Positions 25,993 through 34,801 are shown, counted from the first letter of the stretch. The stretch: DNA of 64,000 nt from Chryseotalea sp. WA131a (GCA_025370075.1 CP073016.1:992001-1056000), one strand, 5' to 3'. Made by a program: numbers and translations. Notes: a model not told the origin generated them from the letters alone.

Positions 25993-26763
25993 TTACTTCG
26001 TCTTCGCCAATCCCTCTTTTGCCAACACAAAATCAGGTGCGATTGCCAACGTTTGCTCGAAAAACTTTTTAGCATTCACCTTGTCTCCTTGATCGATGGC
26101 CAACATACCTTTTAAATTAAGCACAGCCACGCGCATGGCGTAATCCTTAGGTTTTCCATCGGCACCATTGAAAGTCACTTTATTGGTGTCCACGTCTTTT
26201 GATGCCAACAAAATATCCGAGGAAGCTCCGCTTTCACCATATCTATTTAAGCGATATTGAAGAAAAGCCATTTTGTACATGATGCTAATATTGGTGGTAA
26301 GCAAATACAAGCTTTCATATTTTTGAATGGCTTTGTCCAACACACCTAAGGTTTCTAAACCAGAAGCATTGATTTCCAATGCTGCCGTATTTTTTGGATT
26401 GCGTACCAGCAGCTCGTTTGATACCAACACAGCGCTGGCCGCCTTTTGATTTTGGTAATAGAAAACTGCTAGATCAAAAATTAACGAATCGTTTTGAGGG
26501 TTGCGAACAATTAAATCATAAAGAGCATCTTTGGCCACCTCATAATCGTTCCACTGGAGGGCCGTAGCATATTTTCGGGCAAAGTGTTCTGATAAAATAT
26601 TTCGTGGAGCCAGCGAATCTTTTTTTACAGGTTCAGCTTTCTTTACTTCCGTTGTTGCAGGTTGGGCAGTGGTTTGTGGCTCTTCACCCTTTTTCTTCTT
26701 TTGGGCGAATGCATTGAAACAAAAAAATACGATCAATAGTACAAGTACACTTCTCATGTTCAT
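25993..26763 (-). CDS. Secreted TPR protein
   Basis: A 256-residue protein with a signal peptide (residues 4-20, cut near AFAQ), then a lysine/proline/threonine-rich stretch, then about five TPR-like units (VAKDALYDLIVRNPQNDSLIFDLA, AALEINASGLETLGVLDKAI, NLKGMLAIDQGDKVNAKKFF). No enzyme domain is present. The ATG overlaps the stop of the CCA-adding enzyme by 4 bp, so it is translated from that operon. Role is unknown; probably a periplasmic interaction protein. Confidence 0.75.
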   Translation of the reverse strand: MNMRSVLVLLIVFFCFNAFAQKKKKGEEPQTTAQPATTEVKKAEPVKKDSLAPRNILSEHFARKYATALQWNDYEVAKDALYDLIVRNPQNDSLIFDLAVFYYQNQKAASAVLVSNELLVRNPKNTAALEINASGLETLGVLDKAIQKYESLYLLTTNISIMYKMAFLQYRLNRYGESGASSDILLASKDVDTNKVTFNGADGKPKDYAMRVAVLNLKGMLAIDQGDKVNAKKFFEQTLAIAPDFVLAKEGLAKTK

Positions 26764-28196
26764 ACAGGTGGATGGGTTATAGTTTTAGTTTTAATGGTTA
26801 ATCCTTTTAGGAAAGCGATTTTCAGCATGTATTCATACGCCTCTTCGTGATTGTTTTTGATTACACCTTCCAATATAGCCTCTTTTATTTCATCTTTAAT
26901 ATCGCCAATGATTTTGCCAGGGGGAACATCAAATAATTGCATGATCTCATCACCCGCCACGGGTGGTTGAAAGGTGCGGATATGATCTTTCTCTTCCACC
27001 TCAATCATTTTTTGTTGAACCTTTTCAAAATTAGTCAGGTACTTCTTTACCTTTTCCGAATTTTTGGAAGTAATGTCGGCTCGGCACAATTTCATGAGCG
27101 CATCGGCATCTTCGCCCGCCTCAAAAAGCAATCTGCGAACAGCCGAATCGGTTACATCTTTTACCAATGCAATGGGGCGCAAATGCAAACGAACCAGTTT
27201 TTGTACAAACTCCATTTTATCATTCATGGGCAACTTCATGCGCCTAAAAATACCCGGCACCATTCGCGCACCTTTGTCTTCGTGTCCATGAAAAGTCCAA
27301 CCCACTTCTTTGTCGAACCGCTTGGTGGCTGGTTTGGCTATGTCGTGCAAAATAGCTGCCCAACGCAACCATAAGTTATCTGACATTTTAGAAACATTGT
27401 CAAGCACTTGCAGGGTGTGATAAAAATTATCCTTGTGGGCTTTATTGTCTTGATACTCTACACCGTGTAAGGCCACCATCTCTGGAAAAAACTCTTTGAG
27501 TAATCCTGCTTGAAACAGCAACTTGAATCCGTACGAAGGCAGGGGCGTCAGAATAATTTTATTCAGCTCTACGGCAATGCGCTCCATCGATACAATCTTG
27601 ATACGGTCTTTATTTTTAATAATCGATTCAAACGTATCGGCATCAATATCAAAATTGAGCTGAGAAGCAAAGCGAATGGCGCGCATCATGCGCAGCGGAT
27701 CATCGGAAAAAGTAATTTCTGGATCAAGTGGCGTCTTGATCAACTTTTCTTTTAAATGATTCACACCCCCAAACGGATCTATCAAATCACCATAATTAGA
27801 TTTATTGAGGCTGATGGCCATGGCATTGATAGTAAAGTCCCTCCGGTTTTGATCATCTTCAAGTGTGCCACCTTCTACAATTGGCTTACGTGAATCTCGT
27901 TGATACGACTCTTTCCGTGCACCTACAAACTCTAATTCATACTCACCGTGCTTGACATTGGCCGTACCAAAGTTCTTGAAAACGGTTACTTGCTTTTCGT
28001 TCAAAATCTTTGCGACTGCTTCCGCCAATTCGATGCCACTGCCTACACAGACAAAGTCGATATCTTTGCAAGGACGCTTGAGCAGCAAATCACGAACGTA
28101 GCCGCCTACCACATACGCCTTGCAGCCAAGTTTTTCCGCAGCATGCGCCACTGACTTAAACACAGGGTTCTCTTTCAACTGGGCGGAAAAGTTCAC
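26760..28196 (-). CDS. cca: CCA tRNA nucleotidyltransferase with HD domain
   Basis: A 478-residue class II nucleotidyltransferase that would add or repair the 3' CCA of tRNA. Motifs: GGYVRDLLL at residues 31-39 with the metal pair DIDF just after, the RRDFTINAMA motif with the preceding GTLEDDQN, a template-arm region (DPLRMMRAIRFA), and an HD phosphohydrolase domain (WAAILHDIAKP near 285). A poly(A) polymerase reading is possible because the families are close, but the HD domain favours CCA enzyme. The one tRNA in this window already encodes CCA. The downstream TPR gene overlaps by 4 bp. Confidence 0.85.
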   Translation of the reverse strand: MNFSAQLKENPVFKSVAHAAEKLGCKAYVVGGYVRDLLLKRPCKDIDFVCVGSGIELAEAVAKILNEKQVTVFKNFGTANVKHGEYELEFVGARKESYQRDSRKPIVEGGTLEDDQNRRDFTINAMAISLNKSNYGDLIDPFGGVNHLKEKLIKTPLDPEITFSDDPLRMMRAIRFASQLNFDIDADTFESIIKNKDRIKIVSMERIAVELNKIILTPLPSYGFKLLFQAGLLKEFFPEMVALHGVEYQDNKAHKDNFYHTLQVLDNVSKMSDNLWLRWAAILHDIAKPATKRFDKEVGWTFHGHEDKGARMVPGIFRRMKLPMNDKMEFVQKLVRLHLRPIALVKDVTDSAVRRLLFEAGEDADALMKLCRADITSKNSEKVKKYLTNFEKVQQKMIEVEEKDHIRTFQPPVAGDEIMQLFDVPPGKIIGDIKDEIKEAILEGVIKNNHEEAYEYMLKIAFLKGLTIKTKTITHPPV

Positions 28197-28262
28197 AACA
28201 GGCTTTTTTCGATGATTAAAACCCTCAAAGGTAAAAGGAAATGCGGAATTATTTAGAGCTTG

Positions 28263-29285
28263 CTATCCATTAACCAAAGGCTTCACCTTCTTACCAATCA
28301 ACTCGATGGCCTGCATCAATTTTTTGTGAGACAGGCCGGCATTGTCCATTTGAAAAGACAGTCGAGTAATGCCACCCAATGCGTTGCTATGTCGAATGAT
28401 TTTCGCTGCTACTTCCTCCGGGCTGCCTACCAAAAACGCACCCAATGGGCCACGCTGAGATTCAAAGCCAGCCCTTGTAACAGGTGGCCAACCACGCTCT
28501 TTGCCAATGCGTGTAAACATCTCGGCATAACCGGGATAGTAATCAGCAATAGCCTCTTCCGTTGTATTGGCAACATAGCCCAAGGAGTGCAATCCTACTT
28601 TCAATTTTTCGGGAGAATGCCCTGCCTCTTTGCCTGCCTGCCGATACAAATCAATCAGCGGGCGAAACCGATGCGTCTCTCCACCAATAACCGCAACCAT
28701 TAGTGGTAAGCCCAGCATGCCTGCGCGGATAAATGATTCAGGTGTTCCGCCTACACCCAACCAAATGGGAATGGGATTTTGCAGTGGACGTGGGTACACC
28801 GATTGATTTTTCAAAGGTGGGCGAAACTGCCCAGACCAATTGACCACTTCATTCGCTCGAATCTGCAAAAGCAATTCTAGTTTCTCAGCAAACAAGTCGT
28901 CATAGTCTTGCAGATTTAATCCAAACAATGGAAAGGACTCAATGAAAGAACCACGGCCTACCACCATTTCTGCACGGCCCTGCGAAACCAAGTCAAGCGT
29001 AGCAAAATTTTGAAACACACGAACAGGATCTGCTGCACTCAAAACCGTAACGGCACTTGTTAAACGAATGCGTTTAGTGCGGGCAGCAGCTGCCGCCAAA
29101 ATAACGGCCGGTGCAGAATCTAAAAACTCTTTTCGATGGTGTTCCCCAATGCCAAATACATCCAAACCATAGCTGTCTGCTTGCTCGATCCGTTCCAATA
29201 GTTCAGTGATCACTTGAGTGCTGCTCAATCGCTCGCTGTTATCGCTTGCAGTAATGGCGGCAAAGCTGTCAATTCCAACTTCCAT
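28263..29285 (-). CDS. LLM-class flavin-dependent oxidoreductase (luciferase-like)
   Basis: A 340-residue protein of the bacterial luciferase-like monooxygenase family. It has the DVFGIGEHHRKEF loop near 45, the strand LTSAVTVLSAADPVRVFQNFATLDLVSQGR in its consensus positions, VVGRGSF, and PIWLGVGGTPESFIRAG. It should use reduced FMN or F420-like flavin to oxidise an unknown substrate. Length is typical. It is transcribed alone, 66 bp upstream of the CCA enzyme gene on the same strand. Confidence 0.88.
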   Translation of the reverse strand: MEVGIDSFAAITASDNSERLSSTQVITELLERIEQADSYGLDVFGIGEHHRKEFLDSAPAVILAAAAARTKRIRLTSAVTVLSAADPVRVFQNFATLDLVSQGRAEMVVGRGSFIESFPLFGLNLQDYDDLFAEKLELLLQIRANEVVNWSGQFRPPLKNQSVYPRPLQNPIPIWLGVGGTPESFIRAGMLGLPLMVAVIGGETHRFRPLIDLYRQAGKEAGHSPEKLKVGLHSLGYVANTTEEAIADYYPGYAEMFTRIGKERGWPPVTRAGFESQRGPLGAFLVGSPEEVAAKIIRHSNALGGITRLSFQMDNAGLSHKKLMQAIELIGKKVKPLVNG

Positions 29286-29689
29286 TTTTTTGTTTTATTT
29301 ATATGTAAGATACGAAATGCAATTAACCACAGAGCTTATACTGTACTTTGGAAACTCTGCGTTCTTTGGAGTTAAAGGAACAGTCTTTTCTTTTACAGAA
29401 AGTTAAATAAAATTTCAAACCTTTAAACTTCTTGCCTTATGTTCAATAAACTTTTATGACCAAATCGGCTCTGGAATTATTAGGGCTTGGGAGCATTACG
29501 CATCAACACGGATTTATTGATGACCTCCATGGCTGGGTGATTTTTGACAGGAAAACGATGTAGTCTTATTTGTATACCGGCCAATTCTGAACGCGGGGTG
29601 AAAAACGCAATCTATCGTTTGGGTATGTTGTTGGTCTGACACCCGAGCTACTCCTGCCTTCATATTCAAGCAGGAAAAAATTAGCAAGT
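29286..29689. other. 404-bp intergenic region without a supported gene
   Basis: Near 29322-29386 there is a degenerate inverted pair (TTAACCACAGAG against CTTTGGAGTTAA). It recalls the CCACAGAG...CTCTGTGGTTAA repeats common in environmental Bacteroidetes, but it is too decayed to be sure. A 35-codon frame from ATG 29456 to TAG 29563 has no recognisable features. A small hairpin (CCTGC/GCAGG, about 29653-29674) lacks a downstream T-run in either direction. I see no integrase or att-like duplication despite the neighbouring tRNA. Confidence 0.4.
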
Positions 29690-29719
29690 AAAAAAGCCAT
29701 GAATGTCTTCATGGCTTTT
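29690..29719 (-). terminator. Terminator of the tRNA-Cys gene
   Basis: An 8-bp perfect stem (GCCATGAA at 29696-29703 with TTCATGGC at 29708-29715) with a 4-base loop lies directly after the tRNA 3' end. On the minus strand it is followed by six T's (29695-29690). Confidence 0.8.
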
Positions 29720-29792
29720 GGAGGTCTCGAGCGGATTCGAACCGCTGTAGGAGCTTTTGCAGAGCTCAGCCTAGCCACTCGGCCACGAGACC
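29719..29792 (-). tRNA. tRNA-Cys (anticodon GCA)
   Basis: Read on the minus strand, a 7-bp acceptor stem GGTCTCG/CGAGACC closes the cloverleaf. The anticodon arm is GAGCT-CTGCAAA-AGCTC, giving anticodon GCA, and the T arm contains GGTTCGAATCC. The discriminator base is U, as expected for bacterial tRNA-Cys, and the 3' CCA is encoded (29721-29719). The D arm (GCCGAGTGGCTAGGC) is normal. A terminator follows directly and rpsA lies downstream of a further terminator, so it is a single-gene unit. Confidence 0.93.
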
Positions 29793-29837
29793 TTATTGAT
29801 GCTACAAAACTACAAAATCGCATTGGTATTGCAACCA

Positions 29838-29869
29838 TAAAAAAAAGTGGCCCCAAAATATGGGGCCAC
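29838..29869 (-). terminator. Rho-independent terminator of rpsA
   Basis: The stem is GTGGCCCC (29847-29854) with GGGGCCAC (29862-29869), perfect over 8 bp with a 7-base loop, followed on the minus strand by eight T's (29846-29839). It lies 24 bp after the rpsA stop. Confidence 0.9.
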
Positions 29870-29892
29870 CTTAGAATCATCTGAAAGAAAAC

Positions 29893-31932
29893 TTAGTTGG
29901 CGTCTGGGTTAGACTTAGCCGCATTCATTTTCTCTTTCAACGCACTCAATGCCTCGATGTCGCCCAAGGTAGATTTCTCTACTTCTTGATTGATTTTTTC
30001 GATGCTCTTGCCTTTAGGCGCGGCTGGCTTCTTAGCAGCCGCTGCTTTAGGTGCCGCTGGCTCCTCAGCCGACCACATGGCCTTCAAGCTTAAAACAATT
30101 CTTCTGTCATCTTTCGAGAACTCAAGCACTTTAAAGTCAAGTGATTCGCCTGCTTCTACTTTGCCACCATCCTCTTTGGCAAGGTTTTTTGCAGAACAGA
30201 ATCCTTCAATTCCATAAGGCAACTCAAGGGTAGCACCTTTGTCATTTTTACTTAGAATTGTACACTTGTGAACGGAACCAATAGTGAAGATGTTCTCAAA
30301 TGTATCCCATGGATTTTCTTCCAAGTGCTTATGGCTCAAGGCCAATCTTCGGTTGGCTGTATCCAATTCCAATACTTGCACATCTATCTTCTCCCCTACC
30401 TTAGTGAATTCAGATGGGTGCTTGATTTTTTTGGTCCAGCTCAAATCTGAAACGTGAACCAATCCATCAATGCCTTCTTCTAATTCAATGAACAACCCAA
30501 AGTTGGTAAGGTTGCGAACGACACCGGTATGACGTGTGCCGATGGCATACTTGCCCAACACATCTTGACGTGTCCAAGGATCTTCGGTCAATTGTTTAAT
30601 GCCCAACGACATCTTGCGTTCGTCACGGTCGATAGTCAAGACTACAGCGTTTAACTCATCACCAACTTTCATGAAATCTTGCGGGTTGCGCAAGTGTTGG
30701 CTCCAGCTCATTTCACTTACGTGGATCAAGCCTTCTACACCGGGTTGCAATTCTAAGAACGCACCGTAATCAGCCACGTTAACAATCTTGCCTTTTACTT
30801 TCGATCCGATTGCGATCTCGGCCGCTAATGACTCCCAAGGGTGAGGCGTCAATTGCTTCATACCCAATGAAATTCTCTTTTTGTCGCCATCGAAATCCAA
30901 CACTACTACCTTTACCACCTGATCGAGTTTCAACAACTCTTCTGGATGGCTGATGCGACCCCACGAAATGTCGGTAATATGAAGAAGACCATCTACACCA
31001 CCCAAGTCGATGAATACACCGAAGTTGGTCATGTTTTTGATCACACCTTCCAATACTTGTCCTTTTTCTAAGTTTGTTAAGATAACAGCCTTTTGCTGCT
31101 CAAGGTCTTTTTCGATCAATACCTTATGCGACACTACTACGTTGTCGTTGGTATTGTTGATTTTCACCACCTTCACCTCAATCGACTTATTCACATAAAT
31201 ATCGAAATCGCGGATAGGCTTCACATCAATTTGAGATCCTGGCAAGAAAGCTTCGATACCAAACACATCTACAATCAAACCACCTTTGGTTCTGCGTTTC
31301 ACAAAGCCTTCAATCACTTCGTCTTTATCCAATGCCTTCTGAACATAATCCCAGCCCTTCACCAACTTCGCCTTTCTGCGCGACAGGATCAATTGCCCCA
31401 TGGCGTTTTCGCGTTCCTCAATGAACAAATCCACTACATCACCAATCTTTAGGTTGGTCATGTCTTTGAATTCGGCCAACGGCACCAAGCCATCAGACTT
31501 GAAACCGATATTTAATATAACATCGCGGTCGTTGATGCCCACCACAGTGCCTTCCACTACTTCGCTTTCGTTAACCGAAGTAACAGAGCCACCGAACAAT
31601 TTATCCAACTCGGCACGTTCATTTTTTGAATAACCTTCCCCGAAACCTTTGCGGTCAAAGGTTTCCCAATTGAAGTTTTCAAGCGAAAAATTAGATGCGG
31701 TAGCTTCTTTGCGAGCGGTTACATCTTTGATCATGCGGCTGATGCCCTCTTCTTCCTCGCGCTTCTTCTGCGCCTTAAAGGCAGCAAGGTCGTCTTGCTC
31801 AAGTTCTGCTTCTGCAGTCTTTACGTCTACATCCGCTTCAGCACCTTTTACGGCAAGGGCTTTTTTCACTTGTCCATCTCCTTTCGATGTTTTTGAATCT
31901 TTTTGATCTTTGTCTTTTGACACTTTAGCCAT
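29893..31932 (-). CDS. rpsA: 30S ribosomal protein S1
   Basis: A 679-residue protein with six S1 RNA-binding domains. Boundaries are marked by repeated openings such as GTVVGINDRDVILNIGFKSDG, GFVKRRTKGGLIVDVFG, GVIKNMTNFGVFIDLGGVDGLLHITDISWGRISHP, GKIVNVADYGAFLELQPGVEGLIHVSEMSW and GVVRNLTNFGLFIELEEGIDGL (each given only in its key positions). Both termini carry long charged tails: a Lys/Glu-rich N-terminus of about 100 residues and an Ala/Lys/Pro-rich C-terminus. S1 binds mRNA at the ribosome, which matters in Bacteroidetes, where Shine-Dalgarno sequences are rarely used. It has its own promoter-like box and terminator. Confidence 0.95.
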   Translation of the reverse strand: MAKVSKDKDQKDSKTSKGDGQVKKALAVKGAEADVDVKTAEAELEQDDLAAFKAQKKREEEEGISRMIKDVTARKEATASNFSLENFNWETFDRKGFGEGYSKNERAELDKLFGGSVTSVNESEVVEGTVVGINDRDVILNIGFKSDGLVPLAEFKDMTNLKIGDVVDLFIEERENAMGQLILSRRKAKLVKGWDYVQKALDKDEVIEGFVKRRTKGGLIVDVFGIEAFLPGSQIDVKPIRDFDIYVNKSIEVKVVKINNTNDNVVVSHKVLIEKDLEQQKAVILTNLEKGQVLEGVIKNMTNFGVFIDLGGVDGLLHITDISWGRISHPEELLKLDQVVKVVVLDFDGDKKRISLGMKQLTPHPWESLAAEIAIGSKVKGKIVNVADYGAFLELQPGVEGLIHVSEMSWSQHLRNPQDFMKVGDELNAVVLTIDRDERKMSLGIKQLTEDPWTRQDVLGKYAIGTRHTGVVRNLTNFGLFIELEEGIDGLVHVSDLSWTKKIKHPSEFTKVGEKIDVQVLELDTANRRLALSHKHLEENPWDTFENIFTIGSVHKCTILSKNDKGATLELPYGIEGFCSAKNLAKEDGGKVEAGESLDFKVLEFSKDDRRIVLSLKAMWSAEEPAAPKAAAAKKPAAPKGKSIEKINQEVEKSTLGDIEALSALKEKMNAAKSNPDAN

Positions 31933-31976
31933 ACGCTTTGCCCTGTTTTACATGCAACGAACGGGCATTTTCGCTA

Positions 31977-31984
31977 CAAATTTA
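31977..31984 (-). promoter_or_regulatory. Possible -7 box of the rpsA promoter
   Basis: The minus strand reads TAAATTTG, an exact TAnnTTTG match, 44 bp upstream of the rpsA ATG, which gives a leader of about 38 nt. The expected -33 region is T-rich (TTTTTTTAA) without a clean TTTG. Confidence 0.45.
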
Positions 31985-32003
31985 GTTTTAGATGGCTGCT
32001 TCT

Positions 32004-32036
32004 TTAAAAAAACAACCCCTGATGATTTCATCAGGG
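32004..32036 (-). terminator. Strong terminator upstream of rpsA
   Basis: A 9-bp perfect stem (CCCTGATGA at 32017-32025 with TCATCAGGG at 32028-32036) is followed on the minus strand by a TTG and then seven T's (32012-32006). It would stop transcripts coming from the insertion sequence and from tolC. Before the IS arrived it lay about 65 bp past the tolC stop. Confidence 0.8.
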
Positions 32037-32050
32037 CCGCAAATATAGGT

Positions 32051-32070
32051 AAAAAAGGCAGAAAGCCTTA
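32051..32070 (-). terminator. Weak hairpin-T-run, possible original tolC terminator
   Basis: AAGGC/GCCTT (32055-32059 with 32065-32069) with a 5-base loop and a following T-run on the minus strand (32056-32051). The 5-bp stem is weak. It lies just beyond the left end of the IS, so it would have been right after the tolC stop before insertion. Confidence 0.4.
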
Positions 32071-32078
32071 CTAAAAGG

Positions 32079-32088
32079 ATGGTTTTAG
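32079..32088. repeat. Target-site duplication of the IS, left copy
   Basis: ATGGTTTTAG here is identical to 33343-33352 on the other side of the element. A perfect 10-bp duplication fits ISAs1-family transposition and indicates a recent insertion. Confidence 0.9.
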
Positions 32089-32102
32089 CAGGGAAATCGC
32101 TT

Positions 32103-33230
32103 TTAACATTTCAGCACCAAACTTCTGTAACCATCATCTAGTGCAGCGGTCAACCGTTTAGATCGTTTGGACATTTTGGTGGATTTTTCTTTGTCCAACA
32201 AAGCCAAGGCCATCTTGTTGACAATCGAGAAATTGACAACCGAGTTTCCGGATTTCATCAGCAGGGCATCTTCGTTGAAGAGCACATCCAATGACCAGTG
32301 CAGGTTGTTTTCGATTGCCCAATGTTGCCTGATCTTGGCATTGAACTGTGCGGCATCCCCGCGCAAAGAAGAAATATAATAGCGGGCCTCCCGCGTGATC
32401 TTCCCTGTTTTCTTTTCTGCCCGTTCTGATCTTATCCGCACGATGCTTTGAAGCCCCGGCCAATGCGAACGGTCATCTAAAAACCTCAACCCACTGATCA
32501 CATCACATCCCCTTTTTTCTGCACGCCCATGCCCCATATCTGTCTGCCTATGGGAATGGGAAGGTTTTTCAAGGGTGAACACTTTCTCGATCTGTTGTTT
32601 CAGACTTTTCTGGTTGTCCTTCACCATCAAAATATAATCGGCCTTCTTGTCGAGGATTTTCTGGGCAATATCCTGTTGGCAGCCCATTGCATCCACAGTG
32701 ACCACACAGCTTTCAATGGCAAGCATGTCCAATAAAACAGGGATGGCGGTGATCTCATTGCTCTTTTCCTTCACACATTGTTGGCCCAGGCAAAGCCTGT
32801 TTTGGGTGGCATAAGCGGAGACCAGGTGAAAAGCTGTCCGGTCTTGCGAAGCTGATCCACAAAGCGTCTTCCCATCTATGGCAACCACTTCCCCGTCCGT
32901 TAGTTTGGACAGGGAATTGACCCAAAGCATAAAACACCGGTTGAACTCAACGGGGTCGATCAACGCAAACACCTTCCCCAACACATCGTGTGAAGGTATC
33001 CCATTTGCATAGGGAAGGTATTGGCGCAACCAGTCCAGTTTGGCTTTCCCGAAAACGTGTACGGGGCACCAGCCATCGGCCCCGCTCAGTACGGCCGAGA
33101 TCACTAAAAACAAAATCTCATCCAGCGGGTATTGAAAGTGGCCTTTGGTGGTCCTGCGAGGGTCGGGCAAGGGGCTGAAGGATGTATGGAAAACCGAGTT
33201 GCTATCTCTAAGGGGATTTGGGCTACGCAT
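32103..33230 (-). CDS. ISAs1-family DDE transposase
   Basis: A 375-residue transposase, full length for the family. The N-terminal region has LPDPRRTTKGHFQYPLDEIL and the HDVLGKVFALIDP segment. The DDE acidic residues are in VVAIDGKTLCGS, VTVDAMGCQ and, near the C-terminus, LHWSLDVLFNEDA. The usual Arg of the first motif (DGKTLRG) is Cys here; whether this affects activity is unknown. The stop codon lies inside the left terminal repeat. Codon and base use are more GC-rich than those of the flanking tolC and rpsA genes. Confidence 0.95.
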   Translation of the reverse strand: MRSPNPLRDSNSVFHTSFSPLPDPRRTTKGHFQYPLDEILFLVISAVLSGADGWCPVHVFGKAKLDWLRQYLPYANGIPSHDVLGKVFALIDPVEFNRCFMLWVNSLSKLTDGEVVAIDGKTLCGSASQDRTAFHLVSAYATQNRLCLGQQCVKEKSNEITAIPVLLDMLAIESCVVTVDAMGCQQDIAQKILDKKADYILMVKDNQKSLKQQIEKVFTLEKPSHSHRQTDMGHGRAEKRGCDVISGLRFLDDRSHWPGLQSIVRIRSERAEKKTGKITREARYYISSLRGDAAQFNAKIRQHWAIENNLHWSLDVLFNEDALLMKSGNSVVNFSIVNKMALALLDKEKSTKMSKRSKRLTAALDDGYRSLVLKC

Positions 33231-33259
33231 TTTTTTTCACGTAACTCATTTTGATGAAT

Positions 33260-33291
33260 CAAAAATACAGTATCACTGCCCTTGCTCCAAA
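33260..33291 (-). promoter_or_regulatory. Transposase promoter (TTTG-N20-TATTTTTG)
   Basis: On the minus strand TTTG (33291-33288) is followed after exactly 20 bp by TATTTTTG (33267-33260). This is a full match to the Bacteroidetes TTTG / TAnnTTTG promoter. The ATG lies 30 bp downstream. It suggests the IS is adapted to Bacteroidetes hosts. Confidence 0.65.
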
Positions 33292-33342
33292 TACTTCATA
33301 ATCATTTTGTTATCTGAAAATTTCTTAAAAGCGATTTCCCTG

Positions 33343-33352
33343 ATGGTTTTAG
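33343..33352. repeat. Target-site duplication of the IS, right copy
   Basis: ATGGTTTTAG, identical to the left copy. The tolC stop codon (33349-33351 on the minus strand) lies inside this sequence. Confidence 0.9.
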
Positions 33353-34794
33353 GGTTGAATATCTTCTACTTTTAGTGTGCCCACAGCATAGTCTAGCAAT
33401 ACCTTTTGGAAGAGCAAACGATACTCTGCTTGTGCCTTGTCGGTTTGCGCCTGCACAAACACGCGATTGGCGTTAATAAAGTCTACAAAATTGGTAACGC
33501 CTAGGTTGTAGCGTTCTGTTTCCAAACCAAAAGCCATCTCAGCTGCCTTTAATTGATCGACAGTTACTACGTAAGCCTTTTTTGCACCGTCATAGTTTCT
33601 TGAAGCGCGAACCACATCATTGCGGATTTGATACTCGATGTTTTTCCGTGTCAACTTGCTGTTTTCATATAATGTTTTTTGTTGATAATAATTTGTTCTG
33701 TTCTGCAAACCACTAAAAAGTGGAATGGAAAGCTGAAAGCCATATTGCTTGTAAACGTTATCGAATCTAAACTGATCATTAAATGATCGCTGCTTATCAT
33801 TCGGCTGAAGAGTTTCTACCCCTTGCAAACCATATCCAGAAGCCTGCGAAGGGTCTACAACTACAAGTGTTCTAAACCTAGAAACAGAGTCCGGTTCTCC
33901 TCTTTGAAAGTTGTAGGCGGATCCGTAGTTAAAAAAAGCAAATAAAGATGGCATCATATTTCCCATGGATGCACGCATAGCGTATTTTTGAGCTGATTCA
34001 TTCTTTTCAGCCCGGATATAATCTCCACGATGTAGTTTTGCTTGACCAGCCAATGTTTCGGGGTTAATACTTTCTGCGCTAATTGTATTGATATCCCAGC
34101 TAGGACGCTCCACGTCATACTCCTCTAAGGCATCTATTAAAAGGGTTTGAGCTAAAAAGGCTTTGTCATTATTAAGGGTAATTTCTGCTTGCACCGCTCG
34201 TAGTTCAGCCCCCTTGGTCAGTGCATCTTGATTATACTCATCAACTGGCGATTTTGCTCCCACCCTTACCTGCTCTATCGTTTGCTCCAATTGTTTAGTT
34301 AGTGCGGCCAGGTTTTCTTTAGCAATTCGTAGCAATTCGACATCTAACATAACTTGCAAGTATTGCGTTGAAACCGTATTGAGAACATCTTGCGAGGTGC
34401 GTTGAACAAAATTGGCTTGCGCGTCTAGCTGATGTGAAAACTGCTTGATTGAATTGATTCGATTAAACCCACTAAACAAATTTAGGTTGGCATTTAAAGA
34501 ACCCGAAATATTATCGCGAACACCATTTACAACCTGCCCAGTATTTTGATTAAACGAATTACCGTTAAATTGTGAAGTTGTCAAATTTGCGGAGAGATTG
34601 GGCGCGATACCAGCAATGCTCGATCTCTTCTGGGCTTGGTTAAGTTCTAAATTATTGCGTTGTTGATTTAACACAATTGAGTTTTTCAATGCGATTTTTA
34701 TCGCTTCATCAAACGTCAAAATTCTTTTTCCGCTTTGCGCGAAGCCGAAAGACAAACAGAAAAAACTAAAAATTGCTAAAATTATTCTTCTCAT
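33349..34794 (-). CDS. TolC-family outer-membrane efflux protein
   Basis: A 481-residue protein with a signal peptide (FSFFCLSFGFAQSG). The two-repeat, long-helix TolC layout is clear: LTFDEAIKIALKNSIVLNQQRNNLELNQ at the start, RVGAKSPVDEYNQD in the first helical pair, and ETERYNLGVTNFVDFINANRVFVQAQ in the second. It forms the outer-membrane exit duct of a tripartite efflux or type I export system. It lies 7 bp downstream of an ABC ATPase gene and should be co-transcribed with it. The stop codon is within the target duplication of the adjacent IS; the coding sequence is intact. Confidence 0.9.
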   Translation of the reverse strand: MRRIILAIFSFFCLSFGFAQSGKRILTFDEAIKIALKNSIVLNQQRNNLELNQAQKRSSIAGIAPNLSANLTTSQFNGNSFNQNTGQVVNGVRDNISGSLNANLNLFSGFNRINSIKQFSHQLDAQANFVQRTSQDVLNTVSTQYLQVMLDVELLRIAKENLAALTKQLEQTIEQVRVGAKSPVDEYNQDALTKGAELRAVQAEITLNNDKAFLAQTLLIDALEEYDVERPSWDINTISAESINPETLAGQAKLHRGDYIRAEKNESAQKYAMRASMGNMMPSLFAFFNYGSAYNFQRGEPDSVSRFRTLVVVDPSQASGYGLQGVETLQPNDKQRSFNDQFRFDNVYKQYGFQLSIPLFSGLQNRTNYYQQKTLYENSKLTRKNIEYQIRNDVVRASRNYDGAKKAYVVTVDQLKAAEMAFGLETERYNLGVTNFVDFINANRVFVQAQTDKAQAEYRLLFQKVLLDYAVGTLKVEDIQP

Positions 34795-34801
34795 AATTTA
34801 C

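Larger units (their letters stand above)
32089..33342 (-). mobile_element. Complete ISAs1-family insertion sequence, 1254 bp
   Basis: The ends are perfect 18-bp inverted repeats: CAGGGAAATCGCTTTTAA at 32089-32106 and its complement at 33325-33342. The element carries a single full-length transposase gene on the minus strand with its own promoter. A 10-bp target duplication flanks it. Base composition is visibly more GC-rich than the neighbouring genes, as expected for a recently acquired element. It has landed exactly on the tolC stop codon without changing the TolC reading frame, but it separates tolC from its downstream terminators. Confidence 0.95.

Noticed and set aside
29456..29563. 35-codon frame upstream of tRNA-Cys
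   Set aside because: No membrane segment, motif or conservation clue, and it lies in an otherwise empty gap.
29286..29800. Integration site at tRNA-Cys
   Set aside because: No integrase gene and no direct repeat of the tRNA 3' end could be found nearby.
29566..29884. Open frames on both strands across the tRNA-Cys gene
   Set aside because: They run through the tRNA and two terminator hairpins and have no protein features; the tRNA explains the sequence.
32158..32463. Second protein within the IS on another frame of the same strand
   Set aside because: It is a shadow of the transposase gene; ISAs1 elements carry one gene.
33343..33352. IS disruption of tolC
   Set aside because: The stop codon is retained in the right copy of the duplication, so the TolC reading frame is complete.
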